Shown here: positions 1 to 8,766 of the stretch, one piece after another
Layout: each line of letters begins with the position of its first letter
How positions within the stretch are numbered: position 1 is the first letter of the stretch
NCBI GenBank assembly: GCA_029762625.1
Contig: JARVGI010000007.1
Span: 1-64,000 of the forward strand
Length of the DNA stretch: 64,000 nt
DNA from: Methanomicrobiaceae archaeon
GTDB lineage: Archaea > Halobacteriota > Methanomicrobia > Methanomicrobiales > Methanomicrobiaceae
Reading direction: 5' to 3'
Notes under the pieces: generated by a model
Told to the model about the DNA's origin: nothing
What the model saw: the letters and a program-made list of their open reading frames with translations, nothing else
The model's database searches: none
Program-made: the position numbers and the translations under genes

Positions 1-839
1 GCCCCGCCGAACACGTCCCGGGCGATCTTCACCAGCCCGTGGGCCGCACACCACTCATCGAACACGTGCACGGATCTGTCCAGCAGCGCCTCCACCTCCG
101 CGGCGATACGCGGGCCGCAGGACCCGGCGAGGGCGACACGCCCCCCCGGATTGAGGACGGAGAGCGCAGCGATCTCCATCGCGGCAAAGAGGGCCAGCGT
201 CCGCTCCCGGTCTTGGGCGGGCATGGTGTGCGCCACCCCGGCGTGGAGGAAGGCCTCGTTTGCGGTCTCCCTGCCCCAATCGATCCGCCGGATGGCGTCC
301 ACGTCGAGCGCTCCGTGCTGTGTTCCGGGCGCAAACACGCAGGCATCGAGGGCACCCCGGATCCTCCCCTCCGAGACCAGCAGGGTCACGGTGTTGGAGC
401 TCACATCAGAGACCACGAAGTCGCCCCCGAGGGCGGAAAAGACCTCGTAGGCGATGCCGATCTTCTCCGGGCTCGCCTGGTGCGAATACGCCTTCAACCG
501 GACATCGGCGGGTGAGCCGCGGTGCAGCCCGGGGATGACCACGGCCGGAAGTCCGCTCCCGGCGATCTCGTCAAAGACCCGGGTGCCGCCGCCGATATGT
601 TCGCCCGCCCCTTCGCGGGTGATCACACCCCGTCCTTCCACCTTCCTGATATCGGTGATCGCGGCGATGGCGTCGCCCATGGAGTAGCAGACGGCGATTC
701 CCTCGATCTCGTCCAGCGGACAGAGGCGTTCCAGGTCCTGGTAGCGGAAATCGCGGGCATCCGTTCTCGAGAGTTTGAAGGCAGCGTTCTCTCCCGCGAA
801 CCGCATGGCAGTCGTCCCGTGGTCGATGCCGATGTACAT
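1..839 (-). CDS. mmp12: Methanogenesis marker protein 12 (partial, 3' end off the left edge)
   Basis: My translation of the minus strand from the ATG at 839 begins MYIGIDHGTTAMRFAGEN and stays open to base 1, giving 279 codons. The N-terminal GIDHGTTA phosphate-loop motif and the later VSDVSSNT segment indicate an actin/hexokinase (ASKHA) ATPase fold, and the sequence matches what I know of methanogenesis marker 12, a family confined to methanogens whose exact role is not settled. A Shine-Dalgarno-like AAAGGAG lies about 8 bases upstream of the ATG. The gene is divergent from the epimerase, with only about 35 bp between starts. The C-terminus lies outside the window. Family assignment is from recognition of the N-terminus and overall pattern, not a search. 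Confidence 0.85.
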   Translation of the reverse strand, partial: MYIGIDHGTTAMRFAGENAAFKLSRTDARDFRYQDLERLCPLDEIEGIAVCYSMGDAIAAITDIRKVEGRGVITREGAGEHIGGGTRVFDEIAGSGLPAVVIPGLHRGSPADVRLKAYSHQASPEKIGIAYEVFSALGGDFVVSDVSSNTVTLLVSEGRIRGALDACVFAPGTQHGALDVDAIRRIDWGRETANEAFLHAGVAHTMPAQDRERTLALFAAMEIAALSVLNPGGRVALAGSCGPRIAAEVEALLDRSVHVFDEWCAAHGLVKIARDVFGG

Positions 840-875
840 AACAGTACTCCTTTAGGAGGGAACGCATATTAGTTG

Positions 876-1814
876 ATGATGTTTGGTATCGTGACCGGGG
901 GCGCCGGATTTATCGGATCCCATCTCGTAGACGCGCTCGTGGAGAGGGGCGACGAGGTGCTCGTCATCGACAACCTCGCGTCAGGCGAGGAAGCGAACCT
1001 CGCACGGCACCTCGAGGAGGAGAGGATACGGTTTCTCAAGGCCGATCTGCTCGACGACGGCTGGCAGGAGCATCTGCAGGGAGCCGACCGGGTCTACCAT
1101 ATCGCCGCGGACCCCGATGTCAGGGGGAGCGTCCGCACGCCCGCAATGATGTTTGCCAACAACACGGTGGCGACCGAGCGTGTGCTGGAGGCGATGCGGG
1201 AACAGGGCGTTCCGGAGATCGTCTTCACCTCGACCTCCACGGTCTACGGGGAGGCAGCGGTCATCCCCACCCCGGAGGACTATGCGCCAATGGCCCCCAT
1301 CTCGGTCTACGGCGCGAGCAAACTGGCGGGAGAGGCGCTCATCTCGGCCTATTGCGCCTCGTTTGGCATGCAGGCGTGGGTGTTCCGGTTCGCGAACATC
1401 ATCGGGGAGCGGAGCACCCACGGGGTCATCTGGGACTTCGTGCACAAGCTGCGGGCATACCCCGGTGAACTCGAAATCCTGGGCGACGGACGGCAGACCA
1501 AATCGTACCTCGACGTGCAGTCCTGCGTCGCCGCCATGCTCTTTGCCGTCACCCACGCAAACGAAGCCTGCAATGTCGTTAATATCGGCTCCGAGGACTG
1601 GGTGGACGTGACAACCATCGCCGACATCGTCGCCGGGGAGATGGGGCTCTCGACGGTGCAGTACCGGTTCACGGGAGGGGACCGGGGATGGGTCGGCGAC
1701 GTGCCAAAGATGCAGCTTGCGGTCGACAGGCTCAAAGCCCTCGGGTGGAGGCCACAAACCACATCCCCGGAATCCGTGCGAAACGCGGTCCGCGCACTCC
1801 TCGCATCGGTGTGA
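876..1814 (+). CDS. NAD-dependent epimerase/dehydratase (UDP-glucose 4-epimerase family)
   Basis: Extended short-chain dehydrogenase of 312 aa. The N-terminal Rossmann motif TGGAGFIG sits at residues 7-14, followed by an acidic residue (VIDNLASG) that selects NAD. The catalytic Tyr-x-x-x-Lys is YGASK (Tyr145, Lys149), preceded by the TSTSTVYG strand. This architecture fits UDP-sugar 4-epimerases or dehydratases that supply nucleotide sugars for glycan or S-layer glycosylation; the exact sugar cannot be told. Start choice: TTG 873, ATG 876 and ATG 879 are consecutive codons; AGGAGGG at 854-860 is the ribosome site, and I take the first ATG. The stop is 3 bp before the next gene, suggesting co-transcription. 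Confidence 0.85.
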   Translation: MMFGIVTGGAGFIGSHLVDALVERGDEVLVIDNLASGEEANLARHLEEERIRFLKADLLDDGWQEHLQGADRVYHIAADPDVRGSVRTPAMMFANNTVATERVLEAMREQGVPEIVFTSTSTVYGEAAVIPTPEDYAPMAPISVYGASKLAGEALISAYCASFGMQAWVFRFANIIGERSTHGVIWDFVHKLRAYPGELEILGDGRQTKSYLDVQSCVAAMLFAVTHANEACNVVNIGSEDWVDVTTIADIVAGEMGLSTVQYRFTGGDRGWVGDVPKMQLAVDRLKALGWRPQTTSPESVRNAVRALLASV

Positions 1815-1817
1815 CGC

Positions 1818-2297
1818 ATGGACCCGGGTGCATTGATTCTCGTGCTGGTGCTGAGCGCGACGCCCATGTTCGAGGCGCGCTACGCGATACCGCTGGCCAT
1901 CAATACGCTCGGGTTTACCCCGGCAGAAGCATTCACCATCGGCCTCATCGGCAACCTCATCCCGGTGGTGGCCCTGCTGCTGCTCCTCGACCCGGTGTCC
2001 GACTACTTAAGCCGCCGCTTCGCGTTCTTCGACCGGTTCTTCACCTGGCTCTTCGAGCGGACACGGCGGCACAGCGAGCGGTTCGAGCGCTGGGGCGCAC
2101 TGGCCCTGATCCCCTTCGTGGCGGTGCCCCTGCCCGTCACCGGCGCATGGACGGGATGCGCCGCGGCGTTCGTCTTCGGCATCAGGTTCCGATACGCCCT
2201 CCCCACCATCTTCGCGGGCATGGTCATCGCTGCGCTGGCAACCACCCTCGGCGTCACCACCCTGCAGGCACTGATCCCGTCACCTGGAGGCATATGA
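1818..2297 (+). CDS. Small multidrug export family membrane protein (COG2426-like)
   Basis: A 159-aa integral membrane protein. Hydrophobic segments at about 4-24, 41-61, 90-115 and 128-150 alternate with an Arg-rich amphipathic loop (residues 60-88). The opening ATPMFEARYAIPLAI and the central PFVAVPLPVTGAWTG are, from memory, characteristic of the COG2426 'small multi-drug export' family. The functional name is historical and substrates are unknown. It follows the epimerase stop by 3 bp and precedes apgM by 1 bp, so it is probably part of one transcript although the functions are unrelated. Confidence 0.75.
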   Translation: MDPGALILVLVLSATPMFEARYAIPLAINTLGFTPAEAFTIGLIGNLIPVVALLLLLDPVSDYLSRRFAFFDRFFTWLFERTRRHSERFERWGALALIPFVAVPLPVTGAWTGCAAAFVFGIRFRYALPTIFAGMVIAALATTLGVTTLQALIPSPGGI

Positions 2298-2298
2298 C

Positions 2299-3450
2299 AT
2301 GAAAGCGATAGTAATCCTGGGAGACGGCATGGCAGACGAGCCACTTGCTGAGCTGGGCGGAAAGACCCCTCTCGAATACGCACATACCCCGAATATGGAC
2401 ACCATCGCCCGTGCGGGCAGATGCGGCCTTCTGAGAACCGTTCCTGCAGGGTTCGAGCCGGGGAGCGATATCGCCAACCTCTCGGTGCTCGGCTACGACC
2501 CGCGGGAGTACTACACCGGGCGGGGGCCGCTGGAAGCGGCGAGCATGGGCATCGACCTCGGTCCCGAAGACTTCGCCTACCGGTGCAACCTGACAACCGT
2601 CCGCGACGGCACCATGGAGGATTTCTCCGCCGGGCATATCTCCAGCCAAGAGGGAAAAGAGCTCATCAGCGCCCTCGATGCGCGGCTGGAGGGGGCGGTG
2701 CTCTCTTCCGGGATCAGCTACCGCAACCTGCTGGTGGTGCACGGGGGCGGGGGCGCGGTCACCACGCCGCCCCACGACATCGTCGGCCGGGAGATCGCGG
2801 AATATCTCCCCGAGGGCATCGACGCGGAACTGCTCCGCCGCTGTATGGAGGAGAGCGTGCAGGTGCTCGAAGGCCACCCGGTCAACGTCCGGCGCGAGGC
2901 CGAAGGCCTGCCGCCGGCGACGATGATCTGGCCGTGGAGCGGCGGCAGGAAACCCGCCCTCCCCGATTTTTCCGAGAAATACGGGCGTTCGGGGGGGGTG
3001 ATCTCGGCCGTCGACCTCCTCAACGGGATCGCCCGCTGCGCGGGAATGCAGGTGATCGAGGTGCCGGGCGCCACGGGATTTCTGGACACCGATTACGAGG
3101 CAAAGGCCCGCCACGCCATCGAAGCAGTAACAACCCTCGACTTTGTGTACATGCACGTCGAGGCCCCGGACGAGGCGGGGCACATGGGGAGCGTCGAGGA
3201 GAAGGTGCTCGCCATCGAGCGCCTTGATGCCGTGGTGGGAATGATCCTCGGGGAATTCGAGGGAATTATCGCCGTGCTCCCCGACCATCCCACCCCCATC
3301 CGCGTCCGCACCCACACCGCTGATCCGGTCCCCTTTGCGGTGCTCGGCAAAGGCATGGATTCGACCGGATCGTATTCCGAAAAAGAGGCCGCGAAGGGAT
3401 CGTTCGGGATTATGGAGGCGACCGATTTCCTCTCCATGATTCTCTCGTAA
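2299..3450 (+). CDS. apgM: 2,3-bisphosphoglycerate-independent phosphoglycerate mutase, archaeal type
   Basis: Interconverts 3- and 2-phosphoglycerate in glycolysis and gluconeogenesis. The 383-aa protein belongs to the alkaline-phosphatase superfamily: ILGDGMAD at residues 6-13 gives the first metal Asp, GSDIANLSVLGYDP (55-68) carries the catalytic serine region, and the C-terminal DHPTPIRVRTHTADPVP supplies the second metal site, with His and Asp ligands (HVEAPDEAGH) between. Length is typical of archaeal ApgM (about 400 aa). The ATG at 2299 follows a TGGAGG ribosome site in the end of the preceding gene, with which it is almost contiguous. Confidence 0.92.
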   Translation: MKAIVILGDGMADEPLAELGGKTPLEYAHTPNMDTIARAGRCGLLRTVPAGFEPGSDIANLSVLGYDPREYYTGRGPLEAASMGIDLGPEDFAYRCNLTTVRDGTMEDFSAGHISSQEGKELISALDARLEGAVLSSGISYRNLLVVHGGGGAVTTPPHDIVGREIAEYLPEGIDAELLRRCMEESVQVLEGHPVNVRREAEGLPPATMIWPWSGGRKPALPDFSEKYGRSGGVISAVDLLNGIARCAGMQVIEVPGATGFLDTDYEAKARHAIEAVTTLDFVYMHVEAPDEAGHMGSVEEKVLAIERLDAVVGMILGEFEGIIAVLPDHPTPIRVRTHTADPVPFAVLGKGMDSTGSYSEKEAAKGSFGIMEATDFLSMILS

Positions 3451-3562
3451 GTGCATGGACTGCGGCATCAGGCCCCTGCTTCATCACGCGGATCAGTGGG
3501 GGTAACTCTCATCATCTGCCGCAAACATTGCCGGACGATCCCTCCGTGATTTTTCCCTATCC

Positions 3563-3575
3563 TTATTATTATAAT
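3563..3575 (+). promoter_or_regulatory. Putative TATA box for the DUF98-mptG gene
   Basis: An isolated A/T run (TTATTATTATAAT) in the 173-bp gap after apgM, about 50-60 bp before the ATG at 3624, consistent with an archaeal TATA element and a short leader. No other feature was recognised in this gap. Confidence 0.45.
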
Positions 3576-3623
3576 GGTGTCTGGTTAATAATTTGGTGAA
3601 GGGATCATGCGGACTGATACATC

Positions 3624-5156
3624 ATGCACATCGCCGAACGAATGAAGGAGATAGAAGAACAGGTCGGAAGCCTCTCCCCTGTTCATAAAATTCTTCTCGG
3701 AACCGACGGCTCGGTCACCCAGATGCTCGAGATCATCACCGGCCACCCCGTCACTGTCGTCACCAGGGTGCAGGAAGTGGTGCCCGCTGACAGAGCGACG
3801 GCAGCCTCCCTCGCCCTCGAGGAGGGCGACCCGATCAACCACCGTGTGGTCGAGCTGCGAGATACCGAAACCAATGAAGTGCTCGTCTATGCAGTATCCG
3901 ATACCCCGATTTCTCGCCTCTCACACGAGTTCAGGCACGATCTGATGAAGGCGGATGTGCCCATCGGCAAAATCATGCAGAACCACAGGATCGAGGCGCG
4001 GCGCGAGATCCTGGACGCACAGGTCCTCCCTGCCGACGCAACATTCAGCACCGTATTCGGCATCTATCGCGATGAGCCGCTCCTGAACAGGCGCTACCAG
4101 ATTATCCATCACGAACAGCCCCTTATCGCCATCGAAGAGACCTTTCCCTACCACCGCTTCGAGGACGAGCGCACGATCATCGTCACCGCACCGTCGCGCA
4201 TCCACCTCGGCCTGATCGACATGAACGGATCGTCGGGGAGGGTCGACGGGGGGATCGGGATTGCGCTCAATGATCCCGGCATCCTGCTCGAGGTGAAGCG
4301 AGGCGACGGGATCGAGATCCGCGGCGGTGACGGTGCGTGCAGGCAGGCGGTCCGGAGCGCTGCGGAGCTGATGCATGCGGCGCTGCACATCCCCACCAGC
4401 GCGGCGATCACCCTGCGCCGCACCTACCCGCGGCACATCGGCCTCGGGAGCGGCACGCAGCTCGCGCTCGCCACGGCATCCGCCATTGCAGAACTCCACG
4501 GGCAGCACCTGCCTGCCGCCGCGCTCGCCCGCATCGTGGGAAGGGGCGGCACTTCGGGTATCGGCACCGCCGCCTTCGAGCAGGGCGGCTTCATTCTCGA
4601 CGGGGGGCATTCGTTCGGAATCCACGGGGAGAAGACACATTTTTCCCCCTCCTCCGCCTCGAAGGAGGTGCGGCCCGCACCGGTGACCGTCCACCATCCG
4701 TTCCCCGAGGACTGGCGCATTCTGCTCACCGTCCCGCATATTCCCCCGGGCGCGAGCGCTGCTGCGGAGGTGGATATCTTCAGGAGCCACTGCCCGGTAC
4801 CGCTCGACGAGGTACGGGAAATGTCCCACGAGATCCTCATGCGCATGCTCCCGGCCCTGGTGGAACGGGACCTCGATGCATTCGGGACGGCAATCAACCA
4901 TCTCCAGGACCTTGGATTCAAACGCGTCGAGCTCAGTCTTCAGCCGCAGGCGGTGCATGACCTCCTCGGCGCCATGCGTGAGGCGGGGGCGGCAGGCGCC
5001 GGGATGAGCTCCTTCGGGCCGACCCTGTATGCGTTCGGCGATGCGGGGATGGGAGAGGTGGAACGCGCGGTCCGGGAACGCCTCGACGCGATGGGCGGCG
5101 GAGAAACACTGATAACGACGGCAAATAATGCGGGAGCGGAACAGAGGACCGCCTAG
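3624..5156 (+). CDS. mptG: Fusion: DUF98 chorismate lyase-like domain + beta-RFAP synthase (MptG)
   Basis: A 510-aa protein with two domains. Residues 1 to about 178 look like the DUF98 chorismate pyruvate-lyase-like fold (LGTDGSVTQMLEII, VTVVTRVQE, paired acidic and basic strands). Residues about 185-505 are the GHMP-fold beta-ribofuranosyl(hydroxy/amino)benzene 5'-phosphate synthase: PSRIHLGLIDMNG at 190-202, the nucleotide-loop segment PRHIGLGSGTQLALA at 269-283, and GAAGAGMSSFGPT near the C-terminus. Known family role: the synthase condenses PRPP with 4-hydroxy- or 4-aminobenzoate in methanopterin synthesis, and chorismate lyase makes 4-hydroxybenzoate. The fusion therefore plausibly couples substrate formation to use. 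Stop is TAG; the zinc-ribbon gene follows after 24 bp. Confidence 0.85.
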   Translation: MHIAERMKEIEEQVGSLSPVHKILLGTDGSVTQMLEIITGHPVTVVTRVQEVVPADRATAASLALEEGDPINHRVVELRDTETNEVLVYAVSDTPISRLSHEFRHDLMKADVPIGKIMQNHRIEARREILDAQVLPADATFSTVFGIYRDEPLLNRRYQIIHHEQPLIAIEETFPYHRFEDERTIIVTAPSRIHLGLIDMNGSSGRVDGGIGIALNDPGILLEVKRGDGIEIRGGDGACRQAVRSAAELMHAALHIPTSAAITLRRTYPRHIGLGSGTQLALATASAIAELHGQHLPAAALARIVGRGGTSGIGTAAFEQGGFILDGGHSFGIHGEKTHFSPSSASKEVRPAPVTVHHPFPEDWRILLTVPHIPPGASAAAEVDIFRSHCPVPLDEVREMSHEILMRMLPALVERDLDAFGTAINHLQDLGFKRVELSLQPQAVHDLLGAMREAGAAGAGMSSFGPTLYAFGDAGMGEVERAVRERLDAMGGGETLITTANNAGAEQRTA

Positions 5157-5180
5157 TGCACATTCGGGAGGATACGACAT

Positions 5181-5813
5181 ATGGAACCCATGAAAAAACT
5201 GAGCATCGGAATCACGGTCAATCTTGAGAACTACGAAAACCTCCGCCTCGAGGTGGACGGCGAGGTGGCAGCACCGGAGGACGCACAGGCCCTCGTCGCC
5301 TACCTCGATGCGGTGCTGGGGGGGCTGGGTCGTGCCGATCCGGCCACCGCCAGAAAGATCGACAGCTACCGCACCCGGGTGCTCAGCACCCCGGGGATCA
5401 GCCGGCACGCGGAGATGGCTGAAACGATCGAGGAAGAAGTGGCCGAGATGATCGAGGAGGAGATGCCGATCCCCGCAGAACGCGAGGAGGAAGTGCTCGT
5501 TGCCGAGCAGCCGGTCATGGAAGCGATCCACGATGGAGACCTGACAGAATCGCTCTACCACACGCCTGCCGATGCCGCATGCGTCGGCGAGAACTCCAAC
5601 CACGCGGGGGAGCGGGTTGCCGCCGAGGTACCGGAGATGGCGAAAGAGCAGCAGGAGATCTGCGAGTGCGCCGCCCAGCCCGAGGCGCCGCGCGGGGAGG
5701 AGGTGTTTGTCTGCAGCGCCTGCGGCACTGCCATCTCCCGGGCGCAGGAGCAGCTCTCCCAGCTCTTCGTGGGAAAAGCGCTGTGCAAAAAGTGTATGGA
5801 TACCGGGGAGTAA
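5181..5813 (+). CDS. Hypothetical protein with C-terminal zinc ribbon
   Basis: A 210-aa protein of unknown role. Residues 1-70 form a mixed alpha/beta region (SIGITVNLENYENLRLEV), residues 75-165 are strongly acidic and probably a flexible or coiled linker (runs of Glu), and the C-terminus has two CxxC pairs, CSAC and CKKC, about 30 residues apart, typical of a zinc ribbon. GGGAGGA 8 bases upstream of the ATG at 5181 supports that start; a second Met at residue 4 is possible. The gene lies between the methanopterin-synthesis fusion and an Orc1 paralogue. No function is assigned. Confidence 0.7.
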   Translation: MEPMKKLSIGITVNLENYENLRLEVDGEVAAPEDAQALVAYLDAVLGGLGRADPATARKIDSYRTRVLSTPGISRHAEMAETIEEEVAEMIEEEMPIPAEREEEVLVAEQPVMEAIHDGDLTESLYHTPADAACVGENSNHAGERVAAEVPEMAKEQQEICECAAQPEAPRGEEVFVCSACGTAISRAQEQLSQLFVGKALCKKCMDTGE

Positions 5814-5871
5814 TGTGCGGGCGAAATGAAAAGCTGCCACGCTTTTATACTCCGGTATTGAGATTTGTATA

Positions 5872-6996
5872 ATGAAGAAGAATCTGCTGATGTGGGACGA
5901 GACGCTTTTCCGCGATCCCGAGGTCTTTGAGATCGACTACGTCCCCGAGCAGTTCAATTACCGCGATAGCCAGACAAAGGAACTCGCATTCCAGATACGG
6001 CCCGGCCTTCGCGGCGGCCGTCCCCTCAACACCATCTGCAGGGGCCTCCCCGGCACCGGCAAGACAACCTGCATACGCAAAATCTTTTCCGAGATCGAGG
6101 ATGCGACCAAAAAACTCGTCCCGGTCTACGTTAACTGCCAGATCGACAACACCAAGTTCGCCATATTCTCCCAGATCTACCGCAAACTCTCCGGCCACCT
6201 CCCTCCCGCCTCGGGAACCTCGTTCAAGCAGGTATTCGACGCCGTCGGCCGCCTGCTGGCGAAGGAGAACACCGTTCTTGTCGTCTGCCTCGACGATGCC
6301 AATTACCTGCTCTATGAAAACGAGATCAACCGCGTGCTCTACACCCTCCTCCGTTCCCACGAGTCGTACCCCGGCACCCGGATCGGGGTCATCACCGTCA
6401 TCAGCGACATGAACGTCGATCTCCTCAGGGAGGTGGACGTCCGCGTGGCTTCGGTCTTCCGGCCGACCGAGATCTATTTCCCGCCGTACAGTGAAGAGGA
6501 GGCGCGGGCCATCCTGGCAGAGCGCGTCCTGCAGGGCCTCTACCCGGGCGTTCTCTCCGATGAGATGCTCGATCTCGTTGCCGAGCAGACCATGAAGAGC
6601 GGGGACCTCCGCGTCGGCATCGATCTCATCAAGCGGGCGGCCCTGAACACCGAGCACGATGCCCGCCGGTTCATCGAGGAGGATGACATCTGCCGCGCGT
6701 ACGAGATCTCGAAGTACCTGCATCTCACCTTCACGATCCGGACGCTGAAGGAGGAGGAGAAGGAGGTTCTGCGCCGCATAGCCGAAATGAGCCGATCCGA
6801 GCAGGAAATGGCGTCGGGAAAAGTCTTTTCCGCGGTCAAGGAGGAGGGGCCGATCGGGTATACCCGCTTTTACGAGATCGTCAAGAAGCTGGATGCCATG
6901 CGGCTCATCAACCTCCACTACCGGCAGGGGCGCGGGAGAACCCGGCTGATCACGCTTCGCTATGACCCCGAGAGGGTGATCGAGCTCCTGAAGTAA
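5872..6996 (+). CDS. Orc1/Cdc6-type AAA+ ATPase (replication initiator paralogue)
   Basis: A 374-aa protein with the Orc1/Cdc6 layout: YVPEQFNYRDSQ entry motif (residues 23-34), Walker A GLPGTGKT (58-65), Walker B VVCLDDA (137-143), sensor-type segment VISDMNVD, then a C-terminal winged-helix (about 290-374, with EEGPIGYTRFYEIVKKL). Orc1 proteins bind origin repeats and recruit MCM. The Walker B second acidic residue is Asp142 where a Glu is usual, so ATP hydrolysis could be slow or altered. I saw no repeated origin-recognition boxes in the flanking 60-80 bp, so this may not mark an origin. Start ATG at 5872 follows an A/T-rich stretch, consistent with a short leader. Confidence 0.85.
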   Translation: MKKNLLMWDETLFRDPEVFEIDYVPEQFNYRDSQTKELAFQIRPGLRGGRPLNTICRGLPGTGKTTCIRKIFSEIEDATKKLVPVYVNCQIDNTKFAIFSQIYRKLSGHLPPASGTSFKQVFDAVGRLLAKENTVLVVCLDDANYLLYENEINRVLYTLLRSHESYPGTRIGVITVISDMNVDLLREVDVRVASVFRPTEIYFPPYSEEEARAILAERVLQGLYPGVLSDEMLDLVAEQTMKSGDLRVGIDLIKRAALNTEHDARRFIEEDDICRAYEISKYLHLTFTIRTLKEEEKEVLRRIAEMSRSEQEMASGKVFSAVKEEGPIGYTRFYEIVKKLDAMRLINLHYRQGRGRTRLITLRYDPERVIELLK

Positions 6997-7020
6997 GGGC
7001 TGCAATCCATTTAACAATCC

Positions 7021-7028
7021 TTATTAAT
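7021..7028 (+). promoter_or_regulatory. Putative TATA box of mch
   Basis: TTATTAAT lies 49-56 bp upstream of the TTG start of mch, in the 80-bp gap after the Orc1 paralogue, at a distance compatible with a leader of about 25-30 nt that contains the GGGGGAT ribosome site (7063-7069). Confidence 0.45.
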
Positions 7029-7076
7029 CCTGCACCACTATTCTGGTTCACCAATTTAGTATGGGGGATATGTAAT

Positions 7077-8024
7077 TTGATCAGTGTAAATGAACTCGCA
7101 TTGGAGATTTTTGAAGACCTTGCGGAGTACCCGGAAGAATTTAACGCTGCATTCCACCAGCTGGACAACGGTGCACGGATCGTTGACTGCGGAGTAAGCA
7201 CCCGCGGCGGCTACCTTGCGGGGAAACGGTTTACCGAGATCTGCATGGGCGGGCTCGGCGAGGTCAACTTCAGGATGGGGCACATCAGGGACGTCCCCAT
7301 CCCGTTCATCGATGTGAACACGGACTTCCCCTCCATCTCCTGCCTGGGTGCACAGAAGGCCGGGTGGACGGTGAAGGTGAGCAATTTCTTTGCGATGGGG
7401 AGCGGTCCGGCCCGCGCACTCTCGCTCAAGCCCAAGCACACCTACGAGGTCATCGACTACGAAGACGACTCCGACTACGCGGTGATCGCGCTGGAGAGCG
7501 ACACGCTGCCCAACGGTGAGGTGATGGAGAAGATCGCCGAGGAGTGCAACGTGGATGTCGCCAACACCTGTGCGGTGGTCGCGCCGACGGCCTCCCCCGT
7601 GGGATCCATCCAGGTGGCGGGAAGGTGCGTCGAGACGGCGATCTACAAGCTCAACGAACTGGGCTTCGACACCAGAAAGATCGTCTCCGCAATCGGCACC
7701 GCACCGCTCCCCCCCGTCAAGAAGGACTCCACCCGGGCAATGGGATGCACCAATGACGCCACCATCTACCACGGGCGGATCTACCTGACCATGAACGCAC
7801 CCGATATCAAGGATTACCTCGAAAAGATCCCCAGCCTGAAGTCCTCGTCCTACGGAAAGCCCTTCTACGACACCTTCAAGGAAGCGGATTTCGACTTCTA
7901 CAAGATCGACACCGGCCTCTTCTCCCCGGCAGAAGTGGTCATCAACGAACTCTCCGAGGGTGCCGTCTACCATGTCGGCACCGTGAACGAGGAAGTCACG
8001 CTCCAGTCCTTCGGCCTCCTCTAA
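7077..8024 (+). CDS. mch: Methenyltetrahydromethanopterin cyclohydrolase
   Basis: Catalyses reversible hydrolysis of methenyl-H4MPT to 5-formyl-H4MPT in the C1 pathway from CO2 to methane; cytoplasmic. The 315-aa sequence is typical: SVNELALEIFEDL at the N-terminus, DCGVSTRGGYLAGKRFTEICMGGLG (start of the substrate fold), then FFAMGSGPARALSLKP, PTASPVGSIQVAGR and the AIGTAPLPPV segment. No ATG gives a proper N-terminus; the TTG at 7077 with GGGGGAT 7 bases upstream does. It is transcribed alone after the Orc1 paralogue, and this gene is one of the clearest methanogen markers in the window. Confidence 0.95.
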   Translation: MISVNELALEIFEDLAEYPEEFNAAFHQLDNGARIVDCGVSTRGGYLAGKRFTEICMGGLGEVNFRMGHIRDVPIPFIDVNTDFPSISCLGAQKAGWTVKVSNFFAMGSGPARALSLKPKHTYEVIDYEDDSDYAVIALESDTLPNGEVMEKIAEECNVDVANTCAVVAPTASPVGSIQVAGRCVETAIYKLNELGFDTRKIVSAIGTAPLPPVKKDSTRAMGCTNDATIYHGRIYLTMNAPDIKDYLEKIPSLKSSSYGKPFYDTFKEADFDFYKIDTGLFSPAEVVINELSEGAVYHVGTVNEEVTLQSFGLL

Positions 8025-8203
8025 CCAATATTTTGACAGTTCCCGGCGCAGGGCGCCGGCAGGCTGCAACCACTTTTCTGCACGAAGTCGGTGCACCCCC
8101 GTTGTCGCCCACGCACGGGCGTGCCGGGCGGGAGAGGGCTTTTGTGCTCTGGAGAGCACAGGGATGCAGGAACCACACGGCAGGTGAGATGCAGGGATGA
8201 GCG

Positions 8204-8713
8204 ATGCGTGACGCACGGCGCTGGGAGGTGTGGGTGGCGGCGCTACTTGGCCTTGTGCTGCTTGCCGCGGTGCTGTTCATCCACACCACGGTCATGCACC
8301 CTGCCGCGCCGGCCCCGGCCCAAAAGGCGGGAGAGGAGAGGGCTGCCGTAAAAGGAGGCGCCGCCGAGGACAGCGGAGGGCCCGGCCCCGACCCGTCCTT
8401 CTCCCTCGCGGTGGCCCCGGCGCATGCGACGGCGAGATCGGGCGAAACCGTCCGCTATCGTATGGCTGTCGCACCCGAGGGGGGCTTTGACGCCCCCGTC
8501 TCCCTCTCCCTTTCCGCCTCCGCCCTCTACGGGACGGTCACGGAAACGAGGGAACTGGGCGTCATCGATCCGCCCTATGATCCGGTCACCTTTGATTTCG
8601 TGGCACCCGACCTTCCCTTTCCGACGTCATCGACGACGATCGAGGCCACCGTTACGGCAGCAGGCGGCGGGATGACAATGACGCAGAAGCTTACCCTCCG
8701 GGTGACGCGCTAG
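8204..8713 (+). CDS. Hypothetical membrane-anchored secreted protein
   Basis: A 169-aa protein with a single N-terminal hydrophobic helix (residues 8-29, VWVAALLGLVLLAAVLFIHT) after a short positively charged start, then a low-complexity Ala/Pro/Glu linker (33-60) and a beta-rich domain of about 100 residues (FSLAVAPAHATARSGETVRYRM...) resembling an Ig-like or CARDB-type fold. It is probably an extracellular domain tethered to the membrane. No family is recognised. The preceding 180 bp (8025-8203) contains no gene that I can support. ATG 8204 is used because the nearby upstream ATGs run into stops within a few codons. Confidence 0.55.
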   Translation: MRDARRWEVWVAALLGLVLLAAVLFIHTTVMHPAAPAPAQKAGEERAAVKGGAAEDSGGPGPDPSFSLAVAPAHATARSGETVRYRMAVAPEGGFDAPVSLSLSASALYGTVTETRELGVIDPPYDPVTFDFVAPDLPFPTSSTTIEATVTAAGGGMTMTQKLTLRVTR

Positions 8714-8766
8714 GTGGTCCGGGTAAAATGGCGGCCTTTATCTCCTCAGGTAGTGAGGTATTTTCC

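Noticed and set aside
3921-5840. 639-codon minus-strand frame across the mptG region
   Set aside because: Compositionally typical of an antisense shadow in GC-rich DNA; the plus strand carries two convincing genes.
5813-5872. Possible replication origin next to the Orc1 paralogue
   Set aside because: No repeated origin-recognition motif visible in the short flanking gaps on either side.
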